64,000 nucleotides of DNA from Peristeroidobacter agariperforans (GTDB lineage: Bacteria; Pseudomonadota; Gammaproteobacteria; Steroidobacterales; Steroidobacteraceae): positions 2,294,001 through 2,358,000 of the forward strand of contig NZ_RYFW01000001.1 in NCBI RefSeq assembly GCF_004138335.1. The letters run 5' to 3'. Made by a program: the position numbers and the translations under genes. The notes beneath the pieces were generated by a model. The model made no database searches and was not told the origin of the DNA. It was given only the letters and a program-made list of their open reading frames with translations. The stretch's first letter is position 1; every line of letters begins with the position of its first letter. Shown here piece by piece: positions 55,882 to 64,000 of the stretch.

Positions 55882-58800
55882 GCGTGCTGAAGAAAACCCT
55901 GGCCTGGACCGGCATCGTCATCGCGGCGCTGATTCTGCTCGCGGTCGGTGCAATTGCCTGGATCCTCAACACGCAGTCGGGCACGCGGTTCGCCGCCGAA
56001 CGCGCGCAGGCGATCATGGGCGAGAAACTTGCCATCGGCGCCATCGACGGGTCGATTGCCGGTCCGCTGCGCATCACCAATCTGCACTATCGAGATCCGG
56101 CGGCGGGCATCGACGCGGCGGTCGCGACGCTCGAGGTCGACCTGGTGCTGAACGCTCTGTGGCGCCGGCTCGTGCACGTCGATCGACTGAACGTGAGTGG
56201 CGTCGACGTGCTGATGCAGGAGCCAACGCAACCGCCGCCGCCCGAGGAGCCCGCCAAGCCGTTCACCCTCAAGCCGCCGATCGATATCGCCGTCGATTCG
56301 TTCCTGGCGAGGAATGTGAAGCTTCGAAATCCGGAAGCAACGATCGTCGAGATCACACGAGCGACGTTCGCCGGCCGCTGGACCGAGGCAGCGCTGGCCG
56401 TGAGAACACTGAACGTGCAATCGCCGCAGGGCTTCGTAACGTTCCACGGGCGTGTCGCGCAGAACGATGCGTTTCTGGGCGAGGGACGGGGGCGATTCGA
56501 ATGGACGGCGGGCGAGCAGAAGTTCGTCGGCACCTTGCTCGCTTCGGCGAACGAATCGGATGCGGTCCTCAGCACCAAATTGTCCGCGCCGCTCGAAGCG
56601 ATCTTGCACGCGAAAGTGACGCAAGCGGCCGATCATCAATGGCAGCTGCAACTGGAAGTGCCGCGCTTCGATCCTCGCGAGGAGCTGATGCCGGATTCGA
56701 GTTTCCATAGTCTCGCGGCATCGTTGCACGGCGAAGGAACATTCGATCAGGGTGTCGTTTCCGGCCGGGTGACGCTCAACGACGAGCCGCTCGAGCTGGA
56801 ACAGGTGCGCTTCACGCGTAGCGAGGAGCGGTTACAGTTGGAGACGCTGTTGAAGATCGGCGCGACGGCGGGCGAGCTGATGGCCGATGCCGATATTCAG
56901 TTCTCGGAAGAATCTTGGATCAGCAAGGCGAGCGCGCGGTGGCGGGATGTCATCGTGCCATCCGCGTGGGTCGGGCAGGAGTTGTACACGCACGGCGAGC
57001 TGGACTTCGATGGCAATCCAAAGCTGTACAACGCGAAGGGGCGGCTCACGTTGGGTCCGCAGAAGCAGCAGGCGGACATTGCGTTGCAAGTGCGCGGAAC
57101 GCCGGAGCTGGTCGAGCTGCAACAGTTCGACATCGTGCAGCCGAAAGGCCGGCTCGCCGCGACCGGCAAAGTCGATTTGAAACCGCAACTGGCGTGGGTC
57201 GTCGATGCGCAAGGAAAAGACTTCGATCCCGGCGCGTTCGCGGTCGAGTGGCCGGGCAGCCTGCGTTTTCAATTGGCCACGCAAGGCAAGATGACCGAGC
57301 AGGGGCCGGACGCCACGTTGAAGCTCAGCGAGTTGCGTGGCCGGTTACGCGGTCGCCAGATCTCGGGCGATGCGGATATGACGCTCACCGCGCCTTACTT
57401 GCCCGCCGGCACGCTCGCGTTGAACTCGGGCCAGAGCTCGTTGCGGGTGGAGGCGGCGAAGGGCGAGAAGATCAACGCCACCATCGCAGTGAATGTGGCG
57501 TCGTTGAATGACTGGGTGCCTGACTCTGGCGGCGAACTGGCGGCGAACTTTCGAGTGCTCGGCAAGTGGCCCGAGGTGGCGATCAACGGCAATGCGCGTG
57601 GTCATGAGCTGCACATGAATGAGATGCGTCTGCAGGGAATCACGCTGGACGCTGACGTGAACAAGCCGCTAGATCCGGAAGGCGCGGTGAAGGTGCAAAT
57701 GGAAGGGCTGTCGGCTGCAGGTCTCGAATTTGAGACGTTGCAAGCGAACGCATCCGGCAACTCGGCGGAGCATCGCGCTGAAGTGAATACGACCGGCAAG
57801 CCGCTCGCGTTCTCCGTCGCTGTGCAAGGAGGTCGCCGGGACGATGGTTGGTCCGGCGCGGTACAGCGGCTGGTGCTCGACGTGAAGGATGCCGCTCGTT
57901 TGAGCTTGCGTGAGCCGGCGAACATCGTCATGAAGACGCAGGATCAGAAGACGGCGGTCGATGTGTCGCGCGCGTGTTTCGTCGATCGTGACATCGAGCT
58001 GTGCCTGCAAGGCGGCATGCAGCCGGACGGCTCGATGCAAGGTAGTTACTCGCTGGCCAACGTGCCGCTCGCGCTTGCGAACTCCATGTCCAGCGGCGAT
58101 CTGCCCTTGCGCTTCAAAGGAATGATCCAAGGCCAGGGCGACATCCGTCGCGACGCCGACGGCAACTTGTTCGGCAACGCGTCGATCCGCTCGCCCTCCG
58201 GCAGCATGTCGCGCACGCTGGTGGTCGATGGCGAGTCGGAGCCCGCCGAAGAAGAAACATTGTTGACGTATCGGGACTTCAAGGTCGAAGCAACCCTGTC
58301 CGGCGCGGACGCCCGAGCTTCGATCAGCACCGGTCTGATGGAGAATGGCTCGCTGCAAGGCGAGGGTGAGGTCCGCGGGCTGAATCAGGGCGATACGCAG
58401 ATCAATGCCCGCATGAACGCGAGTCTGCCTGATCTCGCACCGTTCGCAGTGTTCGCGCCCCAGCTCGCAAACGTGCACGGACGCATGGATGCCAGGGGCA
58501 GCGTGACGGGCTCGCTGCAGGAGCCAGCGATCACGGGCGAGGTCACGGCGGCGGAGCTGGCCGCGGATATTCCTGCGGTTGGATTGCACTTGAAGAACGG
58601 CCGCGTCGATGTGCGGCCGAAATCGACGACGGAGTTTCAGGTGTCGGGCGGCGTCGCTTCAGGCGAAGGCTCGCTGAAGTTTGCGGGCACGGCGTCGACG
58701 AGCGGAGTCATCAACATGCAAGTCGAGGGCAATCGTTTTCTCGCGGCCGACATCCCGGGTGCGAAGGTGCTCATCTCACCGGATATCGATGTCGTGCGTA

Positions 58801-59702
58801 ACGAGGAGCGGACGACGCTGTCGGGCAAGGTGAGGATTCCCTCGGCGGATGTGAATTTGCAGAAGCTGCCGAGGGGCGGCGATAAAGCGCAGGCTGCCTC
58901 GCCGGACGTGGTTGTCGTGGACGCGCAGACGCAGGAAGAAGCGGCGGAGGAGGCGATTCCGTTGTACGCGGACATTACGATCGTTTTGGGCGGGGAAGAG
59001 CAGCGCAGGACGGAGCTCAAGGAAGAGGCCGTCAATCTCACCGGTTTTGGCTTGATCGCGAAGGTGACGGGACAACTCGATGTGCGTGAGAGGCCGGGGA
59101 CGGACACGGTGGCGTCCGGTGATGTGAACGTTACGGGAACCTATAAAGCGTATGGGCAGGACCTGACGATTCAGCAAGGTCAGCTGCTCTACGCATCGAC
59201 GCCGCTCGACAATCCGAGGCTGAGAATCGAGGCAACGCGCGAGGTGGACGAAGTTGTCGCGGGCTTGAGAATTCGCGGCAGCGCGCAGAGCCCGGAGCTC
59301 ACCGTGTTCTCGGATCCGCCGATGAGTCAGGCGAATGCGCTTTCATACATCGTTGCGGGCAAGCCGTTAGATGACATCGGCTCAGGGTCGGGTGAGGGTG
59401 ACGCCGTGCAGGCGGCAACGAGATCGTTGGGTGCCGCTGCCGGAGGCCTGCTCGCGAAGAACCTGGGCAGACGGCTGGGCGCCGATGAGTTGGCGGTGAA
59501 GGATGATGAGATGCTCGGTGGCGCGGCGTTGACGGTTGGGCAGTATTTGTCGCCGCGTGTGTATTTGAGTTACGGAGTCGGGTTGTTTGAGCCGGGCGAG
59601 GTCATCACTCTGCGTTACAAGCTCTCTCGCGATCTGTCTGTGCAGGCCCAGCGCGGGCCGGAGGATACGAGAGCTGGCATCGAGTTTCGGACGCAAAGAT
59701 AA
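55878..59702 (+). CDS. tamB: translocation and assembly module subunit TamB
   Basis: A 1274-residue protein with a single N-terminal membrane anchor (ILAWTGIVIAALILLAVGAIAWIL-like hydrophobic stretch at residues 8-30), a very long beta-rich middle of repeated amphipathic strands, and a C-terminal DUF490/TamB domain (about residues 900-1274). That domain carries VNVTGTYKAYGQDLTIQQG and ends with LRYKLSRDLSVQAQRG. It spans the periplasm from the inner membrane to TamA and is thought to move lipids or proteins. Length and domain order match typical TamB. It begins by ATGA overlap with tamA and so is translated from the same message. Confidence 0.92.
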   Translation: MSVLKKTLAWTGIVIAALILLAVGAIAWILNTQSGTRFAAERAQAIMGEKLAIGAIDGSIAGPLRITNLHYRDPAAGIDAAVATLEVDLVLNALWRRLVHVDRLNVSGVDVLMQEPTQPPPPEEPAKPFTLKPPIDIAVDSFLARNVKLRNPEATIVEITRATFAGRWTEAALAVRTLNVQSPQGFVTFHGRVAQNDAFLGEGRGRFEWTAGEQKFVGTLLASANESDAVLSTKLSAPLEAILHAKVTQAADHQWQLQLEVPRFDPREELMPDSSFHSLAASLHGEGTFDQGVVSGRVTLNDEPLELEQVRFTRSEERLQLETLLKIGATAGELMADADIQFSEESWISKASARWRDVIVPSAWVGQELYTHGELDFDGNPKLYNAKGRLTLGPQKQQADIALQVRGTPELVELQQFDIVQPKGRLAATGKVDLKPQLAWVVDAQGKDFDPGAFAVEWPGSLRFQLATQGKMTEQGPDATLKLSELRGRLRGRQISGDADMTLTAPYLPAGTLALNSGQSSLRVEAAKGEKINATIAVNVASLNDWVPDSGGELAANFRVLGKWPEVAINGNARGHELHMNEMRLQGITLDADVNKPLDPEGAVKVQMEGLSAAGLEFETLQANASGNSAEHRAEVNTTGKPLAFSVAVQGGRRDDGWSGAVQRLVLDVKDAARLSLREPANIVMKTQDQKTAVDVSRACFVDRDIELCLQGGMQPDGSMQGSYSLANVPLALANSMSSGDLPLRFKGMIQGQGDIRRDADGNLFGNASIRSPSGSMSRTLVVDGESEPAEEETLLTYRDFKVEATLSGADARASISTGLMENGSLQGEGEVRGLNQGDTQINARMNASLPDLAPFAVFAPQLANVHGRMDARGSVTGSLQEPAITGEVTAAELAADIPAVGLHLKNGRVDVRPKSTTEFQVSGGVASGEGSLKFAGTASTSGVINMQVEGNRFLAADIPGAKVLISPDIDVVRNEERTTLSGKVRIPSADVNLQKLPRGGDKAQAASPDVVVVDAQTQEEAAEEAIPLYADITIVLGGEEQRRTELKEEAVNLTGFGLIAKVTGQLDVRERPGTDTVASGDVNVTGTYKAYGQDLTIQQGQLLYASTPLDNPRLRIEATREVDEVVAGLRIRGSAQSPELTVFSDPPMSQANALSYIVAGKPLDDIGSGSGEGDAVQAATRSLGAAAGGLLAKNLGRRLGADELAVKDDEMLGGAALTVGQYLSPRVYLSYGVGLFEPGEVITLRYKLSRDLSVQAQRGPEDTRAGIEFRTQR

Positions 59703-60066
59703 GAGGAAGTGGCTCAGCGGTTCGCATCGCCAGGGCGGGGCAGATCCTCCGGGCACCGTGTTGAGGTTTCGCTGGCCTGCTCGCTTTTACCTCCACGATC
59801 CCTGGCCCGCTGAGCCGCGCGGGCCTGGGTTGAGCGTGTCGAACGCGACCCACGAGGCGCCGCTCTTCGTCGACACCGGCAGAATCGTGACGGGCAACGC
59901 CCCTGAGTTTTATGATGCTGCTAGCGCTATCATCAGTGGCCGGGCCGTGGCTTTGACGCTCACCAAGAGCTTAGCGGATCGGCAAGAGTCGCGTCCTTGG
60001 CCGGCCGTGTCGAAAGGGCTTCGGCCGCTTTCGACCAGAGAATACGGCGGTTGCAGCGGGGATCGA
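59703..60066. other. non-coding gap before the GntR gene
   Basis: In these 364 nt the only long open frame is an in-frame extension of the GntR gene, which is unlike the family and lacks a start site with a Shine-Dalgarno. TATGAT at 59911-59916 is a possible -10 box. I see nothing else firm. Confidence 0.4.
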
Positions 60067-60828
60067 ATGAAGAGGGAATCGGATAACGACAACACCACGG
60101 TCGCGAAGACCATCGCCGACCAGACGTATCAGCAGATTCGCCGGGACATCATTTCCGGAGCGCTGCCGCCTGGCACCAAGCTCGCGATGGAAATGCTGAC
60201 CAAACGCTACGACGTGGGCCTGAGCCCGCTGCGCGAGGCGCTGGTGAAATTGACCGGCGATGCGCTGGCCGAGGCCGAGGGCCAGCGCGGCTTCTGGGTG
60301 TCGCAGATTTCGCTGGACGAACTGCAGGACACGATGAGCACGCGCCTGCTGATCGAAACGCAGGCGCTGTCGCTTGCCATCGAGAAGGGCGGCCTCGAGT
60401 GGGAGCGCGCAGTCAATCAAGCTTATGAGGAGCTGTCCTCGCTCGAGGATCAATTGAAAGAACGTGACGCTGCGACCTTCACGCGCTGGGAGAACGCCAA
60501 CCGCCGTTTTCACGAAGCGCTCGTCTCGGCGTGCGGCTCGAAATGGCTGATCCGTCTGCGCAGCATGCTCCACTATCACTCGGAGCGTTATCGAATGATC
60601 TCGCTCGCCGAGGCGAGCGTGGAGCGCGATGTGCACGATGAGCACGAAGCCATTGTCGAGGCCGTACTCGGTCGCAAGACACTGCGTGCTTGCCGGTTGA
60701 CTGAGCTGCACCTGCAACGAACCACCGACGTGGTGCGTGCTGCGTTGACGCGTCGTGGCGAAGATCTGCCGAGCAAGAACAGAAGCCGCAGCGTCACCGG
60801 TCGTCGGGCCGGCAAGTCTCGCCCGTAA
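60067..60828 (+). CDS. GntR-family regulator, FadR subgroup
   Basis: A 253-residue repressor-type protein. The N-terminal winged helix is IADQTYQQIRRDIISGALPPGTKLAMEMLTKRYDVGLSPLREALVKLTGDALAEAEGQRGFWVS (typical GntR helix-turn-helix, positions 15-75). An all-helical FCD effector domain follows with RLLIETQALSLA and HEALVSACGSKWLIRLRSMLHYHSERYR and HEAIVEAVLGRKTLRACRLTELHLQRTT, in which Asp/His residues can bind a metal and a carboxylate ligand. The C-terminus is basic. I start at 60067 (MKRESDND). It may control the hydratase gene 129 nt downstream, in the same direction. Confidence 0.85.
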   Translation: MKRESDNDNTTVAKTIADQTYQQIRRDIISGALPPGTKLAMEMLTKRYDVGLSPLREALVKLTGDALAEAEGQRGFWVSQISLDELQDTMSTRLLIETQALSLAIEKGGLEWERAVNQAYEELSSLEDQLKERDAATFTRWENANRRFHEALVSACGSKWLIRLRSMLHYHSERYRMISLAEASVERDVHDEHEAIVEAVLGRKTLRACRLTELHLQRTTDVVRAALTRRGEDLPSKNRSRSVTGRRAGKSRP

Positions 60829-60957
60829 CGGTTGGCCCGTGCGCGCCGGCTCGGCGTGTTTACTATTGACCAGGGCCTTGATGGCTTGCGTCCGAGGCCG
60901 TCATCGTGCTGAATCGCGTGACCGGAAAGCGCGCCTGCAGACCAAAGAGGTCGCCGC

Positions 60958-61728
60958 ATGACTGCAGATATTCCCCGTCTCGCGAGGCTGTTGGACGACG
61001 CGGTTCGCAATGCCACTGCGGTGGCGCAAATTTCAGCCACGGAAGCGTTAACGCTGCAACAGGCTTACGAGGTCCAGAGGCAAAGCATCGAGCGACGCCT
61101 CGCACGAGGCGAGCGCCGCATCGGCGTGGCCATGGGCTTTACCAGCCGGGCCAAGATGGAACAGATGGGCGTGCACGATCTCATCTGGGGCCGCCTGACG
61201 AACGCGATGATCGTCGAGGACGGCAGCACGATCAGCAGGAAACGTTTCGTGCATCCCCGCGTCGAGCCGGAGGTGGCGTTTCTGTTGCGCAAACCGCTGT
61301 CTGGCATCGTGACGGCCATGCAAGCACGCGATGCGCTCGAGGCGGTGGCGCCGGCGCTGGAGATCATCGATTCGCGTTATCAGAACTTCAGGTTCTCGCT
61401 GACCGACGTCGTTGCGGATAACAGCTCGTGCTCGGGGCTCACGATTGGCCCGTGGAGTTCGCCGCATCAGCCGCTCGATAATCTCGGCATCAGAGTGATG
61501 GTGAATGGTCGCGCGCATTCGTTTGGCTCGACGGCAGCGATCCTGGGTGATCCGGTTCGTTCGCTCGTGGGAGCGGCGGGGTTGGTTGCGATCAGTGGCG
61601 AAGTGCTGGAAGCGGGTCACATCGTCATGGCCGGTGGCGCGATGGCGGCGTTCGAGCTGCATGTGGGCATGCACGTCGAGTTGGAAGTCGACCGTCTGGG
61701 CCGCACGTCGTTTACGGTCGCCGAATAA
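60958..61728 (+). CDS. 2-oxopent-4-enoate hydratase/2-oxohexenedioate decarboxylase-like protein
   Basis: A 256-residue protein of the fumarylacetoacetase/hydratase superfamily. It has the DmpE/DmpH-like organisation: AYEVQRQSIERRLARGERRIGVAMGFTSRAKMEQMGV, then EPEVAFLLRKPL with the metal-binding Glu residues, LEIIDSRYQNFRFSLTDVVADNSSCSGLTIGPW, and the C-terminal VAISGEVLEAGHIVMAGGAM. Members act on 2-hydroxymuconate-pathway intermediates from catechol cleavage. No other meta-cleavage genes are here, so the exact step is unknown. The ATG has GAGG upstream. It follows the GntR gene, a likely regulator. Confidence 0.8.
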   Translation: MTADIPRLARLLDDAVRNATAVAQISATEALTLQQAYEVQRQSIERRLARGERRIGVAMGFTSRAKMEQMGVHDLIWGRLTNAMIVEDGSTISRKRFVHPRVEPEVAFLLRKPLSGIVTAMQARDALEAVAPALEIIDSRYQNFRFSLTDVVADNSSCSGLTIGPWSSPHQPLDNLGIRVMVNGRAHSFGSTAAILGDPVRSLVGAAGLVAISGEVLEAGHIVMAGGAMAAFELHVGMHVELEVDRLGRTSFTVAE

Positions 61729-61840
61729 GGTATCACCGTGCCCGCCTGGAATATTCGTGCCTTTATGCTGCGACGGCTCTCCCGGTCGCGCTTTGTTGGA
61801 TTAGGATGCTGTCAATCACAACAAAGCGTGACGAGGGATC

Positions 61841-62302
61841 ATGGTTTATTTCCTTGCTCTGCTGATTGGCATCGTCGCCGGGCTACGCGCCATGACGGCG
61901 CCGGCGGCGATTTCGTTCGCGGCTCATTACGGGCTGCTGAATCTGAGCGGCACCTGGCTCGCCTTCCTGGGTTATCGCTGGACGCCTTGGGTTTTCCTCG
62001 TTCTGGCAATAGGTGAATTGGTCACCGACCAGCTCCCCACGACACCGAGTCGCAAAGTTCCCGTGCAATTCGGGACGCGTATCCTGATGGGCGTCGTGAC
62101 CGGGGGCGCGATCGGAGTGGCGGCGGGGTCGCTGTGGGTTGGATCGACCGTCGGTGCTATCGGTGCAATCATCGGAACACTCGGCGGCAGCGCTGCGAGA
62201 GCCAAGATGGCGGCGGCGTTCGGGAAGGATCGGCCGGCGGCGTTGATTGAGGATGCGGTTGCGATTGCCGCAGCGGGGCTCATAGTGTTGGCTTTGCCAT
62301 GA
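61841..62302 (+). CDS. DUF4126 membrane protein
   Basis: A 153-residue inner-membrane protein with about four helices and the DUF4126 signature: MVYFLALLIGIVAGLRAMTAPAAISFAA, DQLPTTPSRKVPVQFGTRILMG, and VGAIGAIIGTLGGSAARAKMAAAFGKDRPAALIEDAVAIA. Function unknown. A GAGGG precedes the ATG. Its stop overlaps by 4 nt (ATGA) with the start of the flavin reductase gene, so the two are probably translated together. Confidence 0.82.
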   Translation: MVYFLALLIGIVAGLRAMTAPAAISFAAHYGLLNLSGTWLAFLGYRWTPWVFLVLAIGELVTDQLPTTPSRKVPVQFGTRILMGVVTGGAIGVAAGSLWVGSTVGAIGAIIGTLGGSAARAKMAAAFGKDRPAALIEDAVAIAAAGLIVLALP

Positions 62303-63678
62303 CACAGAACTTCGACGCCATCATCATCGGCGCGGGCCAGGCGGGGCCATTCCTGGCGGCGCGCTTGGCGCAGGCGGGCAAGAAGGTCGCGATCGTCGAA
62401 CGCAAGCTGTTCGGCGGCACCTGTGTGAACACCGGCTGCATGCCGACCAAAACCATGGTCGCCAGCGCCTACGCAGCCCACATTGCGAGGCGAGCGGCGG
62501 ATTACGGCGTGGAGACGAGCGCGTCCGTCAGCGTCGACATGAAACGCGTGCAAGCACGCGCCGCGAAGGTAACGCTCGACGCACGCTCGGGTTTGGAGAG
62601 CTGGCTGAAATCCATGCCCGGCTGCACAGTGATCGAAGGCCAGGCGCGCTTCGAAGCCGCGAACACGGTTCGAGTCGGCGAGCAGGCCCTCACCGCCCCG
62701 AATGTCTTCATCAATGTCGGCGGTCGCGCGAATGTGCCGGACATGCCGGGCGTGAACACCGTTGCGTTTCTCACCAACACCACGATGCTGCAGGTGGACT
62801 TCGTCCCCAGGCATCTGGTGGTGGTCGGTGGGAGTTATATCGGTCTCGAGTTCGCGCAGATGTTCCGGCGCTTTGGCTCGAAAGTGACCGTCGTCGAGCA
62901 AAGCGGGCGGCTGATCGGCCGCGAAGACGAAGATGTGTCGCTCGCGATTGCCGAGATCCTGAAAAACGAGGACATCGCAATCCGCACCCATGCCGAATGC
63001 ATCAGCCTCGCGCCACACGCCGAGGGTGTAGCAGTTCACGTGAGTTGCACGCAAGGCGCACCTACAGTCGTGGGTAGTCACGTGCTACTCGCCGTCGGTC
63101 GCCTGCCGAACACGCATGATCTTGGCCTCGACCGGGCGGGCGTCGCAGTCGATGCGCGCGGTTACATCAAGGTGGACGATCGTTTGCAGACCAACGTGCC
63201 GGGTGTGTTCGCGCTCGGCGATTGCAACGGTCGCGGCGCGTTTACGCACACGTCCTACAACGACTTCGAGATCGTTGCGGCGAATCTGCTCGACGGTGCG
63301 GACCGGCGTGTCAGCCAGCGGATTCCCGCTTACGCGCTATACATCGATCCACCGCTGGGCCGGGTCGGCATGACAGAAACGCAAGCGCGCGCGAGCGGCA
63401 AGAAGTTGCTGATCGGCACGCGGCCCATGAGCAAAGTGGGCCGCGCCGTCGAGAAGGGCGAAACGCAAGGCTTCATGAAACTCATCGCCGACGCCGACTC
63501 CAAGCGCATTCTGGGCGCATCGATCCTCGGCGTCGGCGGCGATGAAGCGATTCACGGCATCATCGATGTGATGAACGCAGATGTGCCGTACACGAAGCAG
63601 CAGTGGGCGGTGCCCATTCATCCGACCGTCTCGGAGTTGATTCCGACGGTGCTGGGAGATATGCAGCCGGTGAGATAA
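62299..63678 (+). CDS. FAD-dependent pyridine nucleotide-disulfide oxidoreductase (mercuric reductase-like)
   Basis: A 459-residue flavoprotein of the lipoamide dehydrogenase/glutathione reductase family. It has AIIIGAGQAGPFLAARLAQAGKKVAIVE (FAD), GGTCVNTGCMPTK with the redox Cys42 and Cys47, VVVGGSYIGLEFAQMFRRFGSKVTVVE (NAD(P)), GVFALGDCNGRGAFTHTS (second FAD contact) and the C-terminal HPTVSELIP with the catalytic His-Glu. This resembles the mercuric-reductase-like subgroup but without the N-terminal HMA domain and the C-terminal paired Cys needed for Hg. It probably reduces another disulfide or quinone. Overlaps the DUF4126 gene by 4 nt. It is unlikely to be the E3 of the bkd complex, 34 kb away. 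Confidence 0.85.
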   Translation: MTQNFDAIIIGAGQAGPFLAARLAQAGKKVAIVERKLFGGTCVNTGCMPTKTMVASAYAAHIARRAADYGVETSASVSVDMKRVQARAAKVTLDARSGLESWLKSMPGCTVIEGQARFEAANTVRVGEQALTAPNVFINVGGRANVPDMPGVNTVAFLTNTTMLQVDFVPRHLVVVGGSYIGLEFAQMFRRFGSKVTVVEQSGRLIGREDEDVSLAIAEILKNEDIAIRTHAECISLAPHAEGVAVHVSCTQGAPTVVGSHVLLAVGRLPNTHDLGLDRAGVAVDARGYIKVDDRLQTNVPGVFALGDCNGRGAFTHTSYNDFEIVAANLLDGADRRVSQRIPAYALYIDPPLGRVGMTETQARASGKKLLIGTRPMSKVGRAVEKGETQGFMKLIADADSKRILGASILGVGGDEAIHGIIDVMNADVPYTKQQWAVPIHPTVSELIPTVLGDMQPVR

Positions 63679-63794
63679 TCGGCGGTCCAGGGGAGGTGTG
63701 TCCGGCGCACCAACGGCGTCCTTGATGGCACGCCCGGGTCATTCGCGCCTGTGCTTCAATGGCTGCAGTGTTAAATGCCCGGAGCTGCACCCCG

Positions 63795-64000
63795 ATGCGA
63801 ACGTTGCGCCAATCCATGACGGCCCTGCTGCTGGCCGCTGTCACCGTCACTTCGGCGTCGGCCGTCGCCGATCCGCAGGACTCCCTGCAGCCGGTGGTCA
63901 ACGCGGGCGACAAGAAGCTTCAGTTCGATTGGCCCATGCTCAAGATCGGCACCGGCGAGTATGGAGAGGGCCCGACCGGCGTCACGGTGTTTCGTTTCGC
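63795..64000 (+). CDS. P1/DmpA-family peptidase, 5' part only
   Basis: Only the first 68 codons are in the window. The protein starts MRTLRQSMTALLLAAVTV with a signal peptide ending near SAVA-D. The mature part then has QFDWPMLKIGTGEYGEGPTGVTVFRF, which fits the N-terminal segment of P1 family (DmpA-like, S58) aminopeptidases. These are secreted Ntn-type hydrolases that self-cleave to form a catalytic nucleophile; that residue lies beyond the window edge. Identification rests on this one segment, so it is tentative. Confidence 0.6.
   Translation, partial: MRTLRQSMTALLLAAVTVTSASAVADPQDSLQPVVNAGDKKLQFDWPMLKIGTGEYGEGPTGVTVFRF

Noticed and set aside
59587-60066. N-terminal extension of the GntR gene
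   Set aside because: It overlaps the end of tamB, lacks a Shine-Dalgarno, and the added sequence is unlike GntR proteins. The ATG at 60067 gives a normal length.
62299-63678. Assignment as the E3 subunit of the bkd complex or as a true mercuric reductase
   Set aside because: It is 34 kb from the operon and belongs to a mercuric-reductase-like subgroup. It also lacks the extra N-terminal and C-terminal cysteines needed for mercury.

Overview
The window is 64 kb of gene-dense, high-GC chromosomal DNA from a Gram-negative bacterium. An outer membrane is implied by TamA/TamB, two large TonB-dependent receptors, lipoproteins and periplasmic enzymes. The mix of azurin, TrxC, a branched-chain keto acid dehydrogenase operon, a REP-type tyrosine transposase, quinoproteins and Caulobacter-type carbohydrate receptors suggests a Gammaproteobacterium near Xanthomonadales/Nevskiales/Steroidobacterales. 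That placement is inference from gene content only. I found no rRNA, tRNA, prophage, integron or CRISPR array.

Layout. 0-2.5 kb: two small hypothetical genes and an amino-acid permease. 2.5-11 kb: a nucleosidase, a cytochrome-c/PQQ dehydrogenase, a GH20 protein with substituted catalytic residues, an NTF2-like lipoprotein, a LysE exporter and a TonB receptor. 11-19.3 kb: NAD-dependent epimerase, serine hydrolase, DUF4394 protein, Tat-exported aldo/keto reductase, TrxC, MATE pump and a second PQQ-type sugar dehydrogenase. 19.3-21.2 kb: a mobile-element-like island made of a REP-associated tyrosine transposase and scattered GTGGGTGTCC repeats, some inside a small coding gene. 21.2-24.2 kb: gamma carbonic anhydrase, acetyltransferase and GGDEF/EAL protein. 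24.3-29.5 kb: a four-gene leucine dehydrogenase/BCKDH operon with 4-nt overlaps, divergent from an Lrp-type regulator. 29.7-29.92 kb: a second, denser cluster of the GTGGGTGTCC repeats. 30-36.2 kb: hypothetical gene, membrane Ser/Thr kinase, YdbS/YdbT pair, a PIN toxin with a frameshifted antitoxin, and an exported ATP-dependent DNA ligase. 36.3-45.4 kb: DsbA-like protein, a cyclic-nucleotide-domain/thioredoxin-reductase-like fusion lacking its CxxC, and assorted metabolic enzymes. 45.6-53.6 kb: a maltodextrin utilisation locus (alpha-glucosidase, TonB receptor, periplasmic alpha-amylase, sugar permease) with two identical palindromic operator-like sites. 53.5-59.7 kb: azurin, then tamA-tamB. 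59.7-64 kb: GntR regulator, hydratase/decarboxylase, DUF4126 protein, flavin disulfide reductase and the start of a P1-type peptidase.

Functional links. In the maltodextrin locus the receptor would import oligosaccharides released outside the cell, the periplasmic amylase would shorten them, the permease would carry them inward, and the GH13 alpha-glucosidase would release glucose. The bkd operon would deaminate branched-chain amino acids and convert the keto acids to acyl-CoAs. Its E3 subunit is not encoded there.

The observations I rate highest are: the transposase with its GTGGGTGTCC repeat family and remote tandem array; the frameshifted antitoxin beside an intact PIN toxin; the GH20 protein lacking the Asp-Glu catalytic pair; and the CxxC-less reductase fusion.
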